A DNA stretch of 64,000 nucleotides, from NCBI GenBank assembly GCA_963920525.1, contig OY986435.1, positions 268,178,299 through 268,242,298 on the forward strand, read 5' to 3'. How positions within the stretch are numbered: position 1 is the stretch's first letter; every line of letters starts with the position of its first letter. Shown one piece after another: positions 20,810-32,430 of this stretch. The stretch is from Dichetophora obliterata. Its lineage: Eukaryota > Arthropoda > Insecta > Diptera > Sciomyzidae. The position numbers and the translations under genes are program-made. The notes under the pieces were generated by a model, which worked only from the letters and a program-made list of their open reading frames with translations, was not told the DNA's origin and did no database searches.

Positions 20810-21950
20810 TGAACACCACCAACGAAACTTTTTGAACACCGCTGTGTGAGTAGCTGTTTTCATTGTTTAAATTTTTTTCGGCAAAAAACGTTTAATTTAT
20901 AATAAAAAAAATAAGTTTTAAGGAAATGTAGTGAGTCTTAAAATAGAAAATTTAGAGGGAAAATGCCGACAAAAATGAATAGAAGAAGAAATTCGAAAAA
21001 ACATCTGTTGTAAAGCATTGGCAACATCATATTATTAAAGGTGTGCTCACAAAAATCTATCCTTGCCAAAACGCATTTTAAACGATGCAACAAGATCGTG
21101 AATAACCCGAATATGTTTTATAAGTTTCAAATGTGATGCCAAAAGTCTTTCATTTAACATAAATAATTTAGAATTCTAAAACTAGTTGTTTTATCATCTG
21201 GGGCCCTACTCTGCAATGCGAACCGAAAAGCAATCCGATACGAAAATCAAGTACGATCCGAATAAAAATTCTTTCGCTTGAGTAAGAGTGTTGCTTGCTA
21301 TAATTGTTTAAAATTTCGCATCAATTTTTACTAAACGTAAAAAACTATAAACAAAACAATAAATTTTAATAGCTTAAAGCACAAAAAATAAGATAATTTT
21401 AATACTTTTTTGCTAAAACATGGTGGCTTTGTAGATTCATGGTGATTACGATCATGAAAAAATGTTGCAGCGACGAATCATAAAGAATTACTTTAAGTAA
21501 CTATTTCAGTGTGTAGCTCTAAAAAACACCGTTTTTATTATTTTTTTTTACCTAGTATTATTAATTTTAATCATTCAAGTTTTGTACATAATGAAAATTA
21601 TTCATGAGGAAATAAAAAAATTTTTTTGTTTTGCCTATTTAGTTGTTGTTAATTTTCTAAAGTGCGTTAAAGCTAGCGTGTTTAAAAAATTGTTGCAATT
21701 GGCTTCTCGTCTCCAGCATTTACAAAGCGTCTGAAAGTAAAAAATCAAGCATTCTTGAGTTAAGGGTTGTAGTTGAGCACTCAATCTATGCAAATAAAAA
21801 AAAAAGGCATGCGTTGAAAAAAAAAATTTACAAAAAACAATCTTTTTTTGCTGAAACTTTCAGCCATACAAAAAAACTATAAAAGTTTTATGTATCAAGA
21901 TTCATCAAATCCGATTGAGTATAACTCCAGATATCTGAATAAATAAATAA
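20810..21950. other. AT-rich DNA without supported genes
   Basis: A possible element edge (GGGGCCCTACTCTGCAATGC at about 21199) is present but its partner end was not found. Nothing else is recognisable. Confidence 0.4.
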
Positions 21951-21959
21951 ACTGGCCAT

Positions 21960-22276
21960 TTCAGCCCTTGCAAGGACTTTGACCTAGCTTCTATTGATCA
22001 ATTGTGTTGGGCGTGTTATTTAATGTTTGATCATAAATGATCGAGAACTGGACCTACGTGTTTTATGCCGATTCCGAATGGCTTATGTTCTCAAGAAGCT
22101 TTTCATGGCAATTTTTACTTTCTGAGGTTTGCCATTGTCTGCAGAAAGGTGATGACCGAACAGAAAAATTAATTCAAATGAAAAAACTTTTCTGTCTGAG
22201 CTGGAATTGAACCTGGGCTACCGCGGTTCTTTAGCTTAGGGGCCACGCACTATACCCACTAGGCTACGGCCGCCAC
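21960..22276 (-). repeat. tRNA-derived SINE with conserved core
   Basis: On the minus strand the element starts at about 22276 with a tRNA-like head: GTAGCCTAGTGGGTATAGTG (A box) and AGGTTCAATTCC (B box). It continues through GACAATGGCAAACCTCAGAA, GCCATGAAAAGCTTCT and CATTCGGAATCGGC, then CGTAGGTCC. These are the words of the SINE core I know from tephritid genomes. The 3' end is near 21960. It is diverged but nearly full length. Confidence 0.75.
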
Positions 22277-22634
22277 AAGATATCTGAGGCAATTCAAAAA
22301 ACCTTGTTTCGAGAAAAACGCGATTAAAGATTTAAAGGTTCTTGAATATTACGCGACATACGAATATCATATATGTTATAATTTTCTTTCTATTTGATAT
22401 TTTTTTTAAATTTTGTATTCGTATTCTTAATACCTTAAAGAACCATATTATAATGGAACCATATTATAATAAATCTTGTTTTCATTTGTTTGAAAATCAG
22501 AAAAAATAAATACAAATAGTAATAAAATTTTTAAATAAAATGCAGAAGGAATAGCCACTTTTTCATTCAATTCTGTTTTATAATACCTTTATAGGATTTT
22601 TTGATGATTTTTTGAGTACTAAATAAATAGTATA

Positions 22635-24703
22635 CACGGTGTGCAGGAAGGAACTTTTATTCAACCTGAAATGTCGACGCAATCTGAGTATGCAGATGTT
22701 TGAAGAACAGTATATAGACGCAGAATTTATTGTTTTTAAAATCCTATGAGTTCGTTTAAGGGGGTGAATCGATTTTTTGTAGTAAACAAATCGATTTTTT
22801 TTTTATATCATAGTAAAACAATTAAAAAATATGTCCTCAAAGTTTAAAAAACGATTTAATTTCAAATATTTGCAATTTAAGAAATGAACAAATTTCATTT
22901 AGTAATAAATCCGGTAAGCGATTGTCTGTTATAAATCCAAAAGAGCAAAAAAGTATAATTTTTAAAAAAATATATATTAAGATAATATTATGAGAAATTC
23001 AGGCACAAGCGTCAAACAAACGAGAAATGTTGCTAATTTTATTCGAAGTAAAAAAAGTTGAAATTCGATTTCACAAATTACGCCTCATATGCTACTTAAA
23101 AAGTTAACACTCTGAAAAATGTTTGCAAAACTTATAATTCACTTATAATAAATCAAAAGAAATTCAATCCATGGTATTGGCTGATGCATCTGAGTTATAA
23201 TAAGCGGTTTTGGAGGCTCGCAATTTCAGAGGAAACTATGATGAATGTAATGGCTGACGAAGGGCAGGGCTTTTTTAAAATTAGTTTAACAATGCTTCCA
23301 GAAAATTATTCATCAGCGTACCGAGTTGAAGATGAAAACGATGAACATTTTAATTAAGTGCTATACAGTAAATAAGGCAATGCAAACAAAGAAACAGAGT
23401 TGACAAGTGTAAAACGGTTACCAACGCTGTGTATTGTCCTAAACATACAGAATCATAAAGTAATATTTCTACTTTGTTCGATTTAACAAAAATCAATGAA
23501 AGACCCTGCAGGTTTACTGCTGACTTTAAATTAATTTTAATTGTCAATGGTCTAATGCTGCATGTCTATGCTCATATTGCTTTGCTAGGTTACAAAATTT
23601 AAAAGAACTGAATCAAAAAGAACAAACTTTCAAACTTTAATAAAGTTTCTTCTCTTGATTCGGATAAAAAAGAGGTAAAGTGTGTCATAGCACTATGAAT
23701 CCACCATTGCTAAAAAAAAAGTGATGATGTTTGCTTTGCCCAAAAGTGTATTATTCTGGAATTACATGTAATGCAGGGATTCGTCAATCACTTGTTTTGA
23801 AATAGATTAGTTCCAATAAAACTTAATTTAACACAATTAAACTATCATTGCGAAACAGTTGAAAGCAATGCCTGCTGTACCCTTTTGAAAAACGCAGATA
23901 AGTTAAATGATCCTGACATATATCAAAACATTGGAAATTTACGATTAGTTGTGTTCATTAACGCTCTCAAAGCTATGAACAAGATAATTAACTGTGGCTT
24001 TTCTACTCAAAAGGGTGATAATCTTTAAGAGTACATTGAAAATTGAAAAAAAAAATGTTTAAGCTACAGAACTTTCCAATACACTGAAAGCTAATGTAAC
24101 TCCTTACTCATTGTATGGAGTACCTAAATAGAGATGGACTCGATATCCGGTCTGAACAAGCAGGGGAATCCATTCACAAGGAATTTTTAAAATATTGGAA
24201 TCGAAGAATAGTTAATGCAATGAATAATGCAGCATATTTACCAAAGTTGCAGAAAGCAGTTGTTGCTTTTTCATCTCTAAATATGTAAATATTAAAGTCA
24301 TTACACAATGAAGAAAATAGTATTACAGGTGATAAAGACAAACATTATATTACTAGTTTACTTCACAATTTATAATTATTTGCTATTTTGGATTTATAAA
24401 AACACATGTTTTCTTACCGGATCCTTTACTAGATTGAAGTTTTTCATTTATTAAATTATAAATATTTGAAGTTATACCTTTTTTTAAACATTGAGTACAT
24501 ATTCTTTAATTGTTTTACTACCTACTTATGATATAAAATAAAAACGATTTTCTTACTATAAAAAATCGATTAACCCCCTTAAACGAACTCATAGGATTTT
24601 AAAAACACTGAATTCTGCATCTGTAGATGGTTCTTCAAACATCTGCATACTCAGATTGCGTCGACATTTCAGGTTGAATAAAAGTTGCTTCCTGCACACC
24701 GTG
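22635..24703 (+). mobile_element. DNA transposon with 148-bp inverted ends, Chapaev-like
   Basis: The outer 148 bp (22635-22782 and 24556-24703) are inverted copies starting CACGGTGTGCAGGAAG, about 90 percent identical. TATA flanks both ends (22631-22634, 24704-24707). CAC termini with a 4-bp duplication match what is known for Chapaev of the CMC group. The interior holds remains of a DDE transposase read on the plus strand. The assignment to Chapaev is an inference. Confidence 0.8.
23050..24290 (+). pseudogene. DDE transposase of the long-TIR element, heavily broken
   Basis: Pieces in three frames follow the order of a family of insect and cnidarian transposases. ADEGQGFFKISLTMLPENYS (23256-23315) holds the likely first Asp. 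SVKRLPTLCIVLNIQNHK (about 23407-23460) follows. RFTADFKLILIVNGL (about 23510-23555) has a DxKL-type second Asp. NACCTLLKNADKLNDPDIYQ is at 23870-23930. DGLDIRSEQAGESIHKEFL (about 24132-24190) carries the Glu of the SEQA motif. All three acidic residues can still be seen, but stops and frameshifts between them rule out function. I recognise the family by these motifs; its superfamily name is less certain. Confidence 0.65.
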
Positions 24704-24713
24704 TATATAGTTC

Positions 24714-25388
24714 ATGGGCGTAGCCAGGATTTAGGATTTTGGCGGAAAGAAAATTATTGTTTCATGTATCTGATAAATAAATATTTTTTTTTTATATTTT
24801 GGCTTTATTGAGAAAAAAATAAAATTAAATTCGAAACGAATTGAATTAAACGATATTTGACAAAACCGAAAATCAAAGTCAATAAAATTAAATTCGAAAC
24901 GAATTGAATTAAACGAAATTTGACAAAAAAGAAAATCATCGGTTCTTTTGCAATTAAAAGCTCGGAAGCGGGAGCAAGAAATTCAGCTTTCTCTTCCACT
25001 CTGCTCTCTTTGTCACTCAATTTTCTTTTCTTGACTGTGAGGTTAATTGGTTAGAAAATTAACATGGACCTCATAATTTCCAGTAACGTTACATAACCTT
25101 AACATTAAAAAACTTTCTTATTTATAAATTTATAAAAACAATTATAAATTAAAAAATACACAAATAAATCCAATCAGAAATTTCATTCAATCATTTAAAA
25201 TTTCATAAATGTGTCAGCCCTGAGTTTGTAATTAAAACTAAATTAAGCTTTAATAAATATTAAAAACTTTAATTTTGTTTTAATTATAGCAAAAACTGTT
25301 CTGAATTTCTTACTTTAGTACAAAAATTTTTTTCTTAAGTTTAGTGGCGAGGGGCAACGGCTCCTGCCCTACCCTCGCTACGCCCACG
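24714..25388. mobile_element. possible element with GGGCGTAGC ends
   Basis: CATGGGCGTAGCCAGGATTT begins at 24714, just after the long-TIR element, and an inverted CTCGCTACGCCCACGATG ends near 25392. Only about 9 bp match well and no target duplication is evident. An alternative right end at 27870-27895 (CTTGGCTACGGTCATG) fits about as well, which would make a larger element with the LINE fragment inside it. Confidence 0.35.
24821..24946. repeat. 63-bp tandem duplication
   Basis: AAAATTAAATTCGAAACGAA and what follows occur at 24821 and 24884 with few differences. Confidence 0.8.
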
Positions 25389-25397
25389 ATGAGTTAA

Positions 25398-25616
25398 CAG
25401 TTTATTTTATCAGAAACTTTTTCAAGAGATTAACTTTCATATTCTTTAAGGGTTTAATAATCCGTTTATAACGAAAAACTTGTTTACTTCTTTATTATTT
25501 TAAAAGTTTATTTTATTAGAAACTTTTTCAAGAAATTAACTTTCATATTCTTAAGAGTGATATATGCAAAAGAGTTTAAAGATCCGTTTATAACGAAAAA
25601 CTTGTTTATTTCGGCT
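25398..25616. repeat. about 106-bp tandem duplication
   Basis: GTTTATTTTATCAGAAACTT (25400) recurs at 25506, and both copies continue through TTAACTTTCATATTCTT and CCGTTTATAACGAAAAACTT. A short run of TCTTTGTAA repeats follows at 25620-25665. Confidence 0.75.
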
Positions 25617-25699
25617 TATCTTTGTAAATTCTGTAATCTTTGTAATCTTTGTTATCTTTGTAAATCTGAAAGTATTCCATATAGTAAAAAATCATTTAG

Positions 25700-26568
25700 A
25701 TGTTACTCGTTTTCAGTCAGATGTCGCTAATGTGTTTTTTTGGTTTAAACTAAATCAATTATCACTGAATCTTAGTAAATGCTTTGTTGTTTCTTTTTAC
25801 AAGATTAAATCTCCAGTTTTATTTAGTTACACTATTAATAACACTGTGCTTGTAAGATTATCTGAAATTCGTGACTTAGGCGTTATCTTTGATTCCGGGC
25901 TCAGTTTTAGCTCTCATTTAAATCATATCATCCCCAAAGCCTATTCTCTCCTAGTGTTTGTTAAGCGCAATATTGCAGGGTGTTCAGATTTGTACACATT
26001 TAAAACTCTATATTCGGCTCTTGTTAGGTCTAGCCTTGAATATGCTTCATTTGTTTGGTGCCCATTCCATTCTGGTCATATAAACAGATTGGAGCGAGTC
26101 CAACAAAACATTTCTGAAGTTTGCTTTGTGCTCAATTAGTTTTTCTGAACTTCTCCCGTCCTATTGAGCGCATAGCCTGCTTATTGGTCTATCTTCGCTT
26201 GAAGCTAGAAGAACATTACATAGCATTATGATAATTTTTGATTTGGTTAATGGCAACGTTATTTGTGAAAAGTTACTTGAACTAATATCGTTTAACATTC
26301 CACAAAAATCTTTGCGTAATTCTGATTACTTTTACATTAACTGTCACAGAACAAATTATGCCATAAATGAGCCAATGTATAGGGCACATATTGCTTTAAA
26401 TAGAATGAATAATAATAACTTGGTCGATTTTTCTATGCCTAAGGATGCTTTTAAAAATACAAGTAATCTGTTATTTAAAGCTAATTAACATTGTACTTAT
26501 TTTATATTTAAGTTGCTTAGTCTGTAAGGATAATTGTCCATAGACGAAATAATAAATAAATAAATAAA
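25700..26568 (+). mobile_element. jockey-like LINE fragment, 3' end
   Basis: Contains the end of a reverse-transcriptase ORF. FQSDVANVFFWFKLNQLSLN and SKCFVVSFYK (motif D region), IRDLGVIFDSGLSFSSHLNH, then YASFVWCPFHSGHINRLERV are in one frame (25732-26139). After a frameshift IIFDLVNGNV and PMYRAHIALNRMNN (26228-26488) complete the C-terminus. It ends in an (AAAT)n tail at about 26545-26568. It belongs with the LINE at 15040-17243, with which it shares motif order and tail. 5' truncation removed the catalytic core. Confidence 0.8.
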
Positions 26569-28400
26569 AATATATTTAAATTAAAAATTAATTTTTTTTA
26601 TAAAGATTCCTAAAATATTTTGGATGTAACGATAGCCTCGATGAATTTTTTAAATTCATTTTCACTAAAATTGAAATAACTTCAATATTTCTGATGCGAT
26701 CCTCACTTTCAAGATATCATTGGAAAGGGTTTGAGCGAATTCATGACCAGAATTTCTAAAACTTATACTCATTAAAGCTAAAATATTAACTATGAAATAA
26801 ACTTCTGGATAAATTTTGTAAGTAATTAAAAAAAAATAAAAATGATGGTATTTAAATTTTAAAAGTTTTTGTATGGAAATAAAATAAAAAAATATCAAAA
26901 ATTTAGTATTCTTGTTTTACAAATTCTACCAACACGTTCTGCTCTGTTTCTGAGCGATCACTTTGTATGCTAAGGGATGTACTTTCGATCAAACGGATCT
27001 CGCCCATTGAATTACGAAAGTATGTTTTAAGACATTTTAGGGATGAGAAAACTCATTTATCTCAAATTAATAAAATACTAAAGACAGAAAAGCTTTGACA
27101 TAGACTTCATAAATCTTAAAACCAAAAAAAAAAAAAAATTAACAATATTACTTAAACGATTTTCTTTAAACTTTTCCTCGGGTCAGAATTCTGAAAAATG
27201 TAAGTAAATTTTTTATAACTCATGAGTAACTTCAAACATTCCTCAAAAATTAAACCAGGTTTAGACTCATTTCTTAAATTCGACAGTTAATTGTTTAAAA
27301 ACTCTTGACTATAAAAGAGTCATAACAAAAGGGGCAGACAAATTTATTTAATTAAAACTTTTTTGTGGCGTAAATTACGGAAGGCTGTGATGCAATGCCA
27401 CCATAAGCTGAGCTAAAGAGCACGCAGAACTTACAATAAGCTCCATTTAAGTTCCATAAGCACCAACTAACTCAAGCTACAAAACCATGGATGCTGAAAT
27501 TTAAATTTTCAATAACCGCTCGAGGGAAAATTAAAATCAGTTGTTGTCTGAAGCATGCTTTAAAATCTTTCTAGGCGATTCTAGGATATGTCATTCTTAT
27601 TGTCTTTACTTTTATCATCATTACCATCATCTACAACTGCTGATGTCAAGAGTAGTGAAAATATTAGTGATGGTAATTTTGAATGTATCACGTTTGATTC
27701 GATAAATCATGGTGCATTGATTTTCACTATTGTTGTTTACACGATTCAACTCATAACAAAAACTTTAACACGAAAACGCAGCTTTAGTTATGATTTGTTA
27801 AATTTTTTTAGAACATATTAAAGTGATGATAATGATATTCATTTTTATTAAAATTTCGACCCTCTGGGGGGTTTGAATCCCGAAAATCCCCTTGGCTACG
27901 GTCATGTGTTACATAAATGACATTGAATCAGTGCAGAAAAATTTAATTTTGTTTTTCTTAAGCAATCTTCATTGTAACCCTGATTTTCAATTACAGCTCA
28001 TGGAAATCGGTTACATCACACAATCTTCATAGAGTTTCCATGATTTTGGAGTTACCATGTTTCCTAAACTACGCTTTCATATAAATAAAATACTAAATAA
28101 TTAAAAATTCAAAATAAAAAAAAATTTCTGTTCTGCTTAAGAAATTTTTATTGTAGAACTGATTTTCATCTTCCACCTTAAGAATATCGATTACAGCTCT
28201 TAAATCTTCCAAGTTTAAAAAATCAGAGAACTGTGCTTAATTAACATTAAGTTAAGCTTCTACGTGGATATGTGATAGTCCATATTTATTAAGTAAAATT
28301 TACTTTACTATTCCTCTTCGTCCTAGAATATCTTTTTTGCTACTTTTCATGAATTATCATGAACATTTTACTTGCAAAATGAGCCGGGAGATTGCTTACG
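26569..28400. other. AT-rich DNA, one possible transposon end
   Basis: No gene is supported. At 27850-27905 GACCCTCTGGGGGGTTTGAA and CTTGGCTACGGTCATG look like the terminus of a mobile element. The 77-residue frame at 27588-27821 starts with a signal-like hydrophobic stretch but has no other support. Confidence 0.4.
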
Positions 28401-28427
28401 GTGACTTTAATTTTGCTTCAGACGTAC

Positions 28428-29005
28428 TCAATTAAACTTAGGATATAAGTTATCTCTAGTACCGAGGTTGATTTGGATTATGCTCTCCCAAGAATAGCAT
28501 AAGCAGACAAGATCTTTTTGTTTATTTAAAATATACTTCAAAATAAAATATACAAGGTCACAACAAATCTGCCACCTATGGTATTCATATTTCACTGAAT
28601 TTAAATTTCTATCCATTTCTTCATTCGTTTCCTTTGCATCGGTGGAATATGCAATTGGAACACATGGGTTCTTATTCATCCGATGAAGGAGCACAGTGTT
28701 AAGATTTGGCTTTGAGCTGTCTATAAATAGTCGCCAATCAGCCGAATTATAATGAATTTTCATTTTCCCCATGAGTTTGTTGATATCTTTGCAATACGCA
28801 AATTGTTTGGTTTTGTCGATGGGGAAAAGCTTTTGACGTACAGATTGGGGATTTCTGTAACACGTGACCTTTACGTCTGGCGCCAATACATTTTAATCAT
28901 TCAAGAAATAAGTGAGTTCTTCGGGCTTTCTTAGATAAAGCTCCAATCTGCTAACCATGAAATCGAGCCGCTCCTGCGCTAAGAAAATTGGGTTTGAGCT
29001 TAAAT
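28428..29005 (-). pseudogene. transposase-like protein fragment (FIDSSK family)
   Basis: A minus-strand frame reads from about 29005 to 28428 with one in-frame stop near 28910. The pieces are QERLDFMVSRLELYLRKPEE, then VKVTCYRNPQSVRQKLF, AYCKDINKLM, SADWRLFIDSSKPNLNTVLL, PIAYSTDAKETNEEMDRN and HRWQICCDLV. This order is that of a widespread insect protein family in which FIDSSK, IPIAHS and CGDLK are followed by PCFLCxWDSR and later SDEHGERFH. Here the CGDLK Asp is kept (CCDLV), but the PCFLC part is degraded to LVCLCYSWES and the end is lost. I take the family to be transposon-derived; its superfamily name is unknown to me. It cannot function. Confidence 0.6.
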
Positions 29006-29009
29006 GTGG

Positions 29010-30880
29010 TGGTCCCGGACGTACCGAGAATGGCTTTCCCCATTTTGCGCTGTCGGTGGTCGCTTAAACAATTACTTTTGAATGTCTCTTCGGTTGGATG
29101 ACACTTGGCACCGCTTGGCAGTGAAATGATTGAGCCTTCTCAGTTATACCATTAACTTTATTTTTACTTGCGTTTTAATCATAGCGTTTTCAAAACGCAA
29201 GTATGTTCCCTTTTGTTGTTCCCATTCAAAAAGGTCATTATAACATAAAGCACACACACAAAGAATTAGGCTTCCATTTTTTATTTTCAATAACTTTTTT
29301 CCTGTAACATTTTTGGTAAACTTTCTTGAACTCTGCACTTACAGCGGGTATTTTTTTTAATCATTGTTGCGAGTTATTTAATATAACATTGCCACAAACA
29401 TAGCAAAAATTGCACAGGTCAACAAGGGTCGAGAAGCAGACACATAAATGTATTATATACAGGTATCACACTTTCAATTAATTAGCAATGCTCTGGCTTC
29501 CAACACTTTTCTACAACTAATATTAAAAGTAAAAGCGAGCAAAGTTTATGTGTAAAAACAAAAGCAATAAGGGTAAATGTTTTCTCATTTTGGTCAGTGT
29601 AACCGTGCTTATCTCGTTCTTGCTTATATGTGTGGGAAACGTACAAAACTGAGCAAATGTTGTTTCTTTCTAAATTTCTTTTCATATATGTCTTTAAAGT
29701 AAATTTGTTAATAAAATTCACTATTGATTCATTTGGCTTTTCCTTTTACTAAGAAGGAATTTCTTAATTTTATTGTACCATACCAATTATTTTATCATAG
29801 CTTAGCACTTCTGTTTATTTTAAATAAAAAAAAGTATCTTTTTGAGATTTTTAAGTAATGTAGACGCATTCAGATCACAAAAAAATGTTCACAAGTTAAA
29901 AACATTGGGTTGAAAATTTGATTAGTTTAGAAGTTATGGCCGAAAAACTGCGAAAGCAGCATAATAACTGTGTATTTTTCACTTACAAAATTATTTTTAT
30001 AGCCTTTAAGTAGTGTAGACACGTTTAGGACACATAAATATGTTGACAAGAGTTATTTAACTTTTTTCAGCTACAGTTTTGTTGAAGAAAGTATAGGAAA
30101 AATGTTGATTTCCTTCAGGTTATGGTATCTCCAGCTGTTGAACAAAAACTGATGGCACCATTTTTTTGAAAAATCTTTAAGGTCCCCAATATAGGGGCCA
30201 TAATAAGAAAACTTTCACCAAACTCACGAAACCCAGCAAGGGTTTTCTCACCACTGGTCATAGTATTAAATATTAGGATATCAGAGAATCCTAAATATTA
30301 GGATATCAGAGAATCTTAATATTTTCCCAAAATGTTTTTTTTTTAATCACTATGTTATTTGTTTGCTTTTGTTTGTTTTTTTTTGTGTGTTTTCTCTTTC
30401 CTTTTCGTTGTGCTTTTGGCGTAGAGAGGATTTTAGTTTAGTTTTTTTGTTCTCTCCCATCTTCTGCATACCTACTCTCATCGTTGCTTACTGTGTAAGG
30501 TAAGGAAGATGTCATCATTGTTTTAACGGCCGTGTGCGATCATATGTAATTGAGAATTGAAAATAGGCTTTGAAGGCTTCGCAGCTTCTTTGTATTTAAG
30601 AAATAATTGGTTACATAATATGTTCACTTACCATTGGGCTATTGCGGTTTTTTCTTGGTCTGAACTCTTCCAATTCCACTAAAATATTTCTCAAAGATGT
30701 ACATGTGGCCCATGCAAACATTCTCATATGGACACATTCTGATCTTAGCAACATGTATTATATGATTTTTGGATATAATCCAGAAAATCCATCGATCTTA
30801 AACATTGCATTTAATAAAATACTGCCCCACTGTGCCGCAAAACTGGTTTGAGAAACGTGCGCTTTGGAAAAATTGCACTG
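29010..30880. other. AT-rich DNA, short repeats only
   Basis: A 28-bp direct repeat (AAATATTAGGATATCAGAGA unit) occurs twice at about 30267-30322. Two similar blocks, TTTAAGTAATGTAGACGC (29849) and CTTTAAGTAGTGTAGACACG (30004), suggest an old repeat. No gene is supported. Confidence 0.4.
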
Positions 30881-32430
30881 ACCACAAAGAAAAGAGCAAT
30901 TTGCTAGCTAATACCCGCTCATTGTTGCTCTTTTGTCCAGCCATGCTTTGACATCCACAGAGCATTAAGCTAAATGCTAAGCAACCTTCCTGAATGCTTG
31001 TCGTGTCTGCCTGCCAGTTTGTCTGTCTGTGACTCGTTTGTCTACCTAACTGCCTTACGGTGACCAGACAGAAAGATACGACTTGTGTGTGTCCAGCTGC
31101 GTGTGTTTATATTTGTTTTGCACGCTGCGGTTACAAGCCTGCTTTTCTTTCCAGCAGAGCAGAGTTTGGCCTACAGACACCTTTTGGCCACCTTTTAACT
31201 TATCAACGTTCTCGGCTGGTCGGCTGGCAGGCTGGATGACTAGATGGTTGTATAGTTCGTTGGTTGGTTGCCTTACTCGCTCTAGCACGCTCTACCAGTT
31301 ATTTGGTCACCATTCTACGTTGTTGGTCTTTTTGTTTTTTTGCTAAGATGCTTTTGTGCTCATTCATTCAGTCACTCAAGTAAACATTGAATCCTGTTCC
31401 AGACTCCACCATCTTAACCGGAATGTCTCGACACAAAGCTAACGAAAACAATTGCCTCGTAAGCTGGGTGTTTGTTTTTCTTGTTATTGTTGTTTTTGTT
31501 ATTGTTGTTGGTCCGTAGTTAATTGTAATTCCTTTTTACTTTATTAAACACCTTTCCAGGTACTACATCGTATAAGAAGAACAACATAAACACACAACAA
31601 AACAAGAAAAACGACTATGAGCAAACATAAACAAGCCAACAAAGCGCAAAACACGAAAAAAACCTATGAGGATTTAGAGCAAAAAAGGACAAAATGTCTG
31701 AAAATCGATAGGAAGCAGAATACGTGCCAAAAAATTCCTGAGACATACGCAATGATTGTGACATTCAATAGATTGTATGGGAAGGTCGCACCATGCACAA
31801 AAAATTCCTAAATTAAGTAATTTTCAGAGAAGAGGAAAAAACCCCAAAAAGAAAAACAGACAAAAATTGAATAAAAGTAAAGGATGTTGTAACAAATGCA
31901 ATCATTGCGAGCACACAGAACAAAAACGACGCCATGTCCAATTATAACATATGCGTGTGTTTAGTTGTTTGTTATTGTTGTTCTTACAGCTGCTGTTGTT
32001 GTGATTGTGCACTTATGCGGAAATATTAAATTTAGCAAATAAATAACATCAATAATCCTTTCTTTCGATTCAACTTCATTCGAATGAGTTTCGGGAACTC
32101 CTTTTTATTTTTCCTTTGATTTGCATCTGAATTTATTGAAAGGCATTGACACGACACATAAACATACAAACGCACACACATACCAAGGCATGTCGACAGT
32201 GGATGATATAATATTATATATCTGTATGTTTGTAGCTACTTTTATTTGTTATGTTATCGAGAAGCTTGACGCAACAACGTGCTATGAAGCTGTTGAATTT
32301 ATAAGCCACCTTCTGTTGTCTAAATTGATAGCCTATGTTTAGGCGTTGAGTGTTTTTTGTTCACACAGAATAAAAAAGAAGAAAACAAAAACAAGGCACT
32401 CTCATGCGTGCTTGCGTGTGCGTATGTGTT
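30881..32430. other. non-repetitive island, candidate regulatory or leader DNA
   Basis: More GC-balanced than the surroundings, with TTGTTATTGTTG, GGTTGGTTG and CTGCCTGCC tracts and A-rich stretches. No frame shows a domain. It is similar in texture to 4.3-6.65 and 18.2-19.75 kb. Confidence 0.35.

Noticed and set aside
22199..22276. minus-strand tRNA gene
   Set aside because: The acceptor stem does not pair and the sequence continues into a SINE core.
22635..24703. long-TIR element as a Mutator-like transposon
   Set aside because: Long ends would fit, but the duplication is 4 bp (TATA) and not 8-11 bp, and the transposase motifs do not suit.
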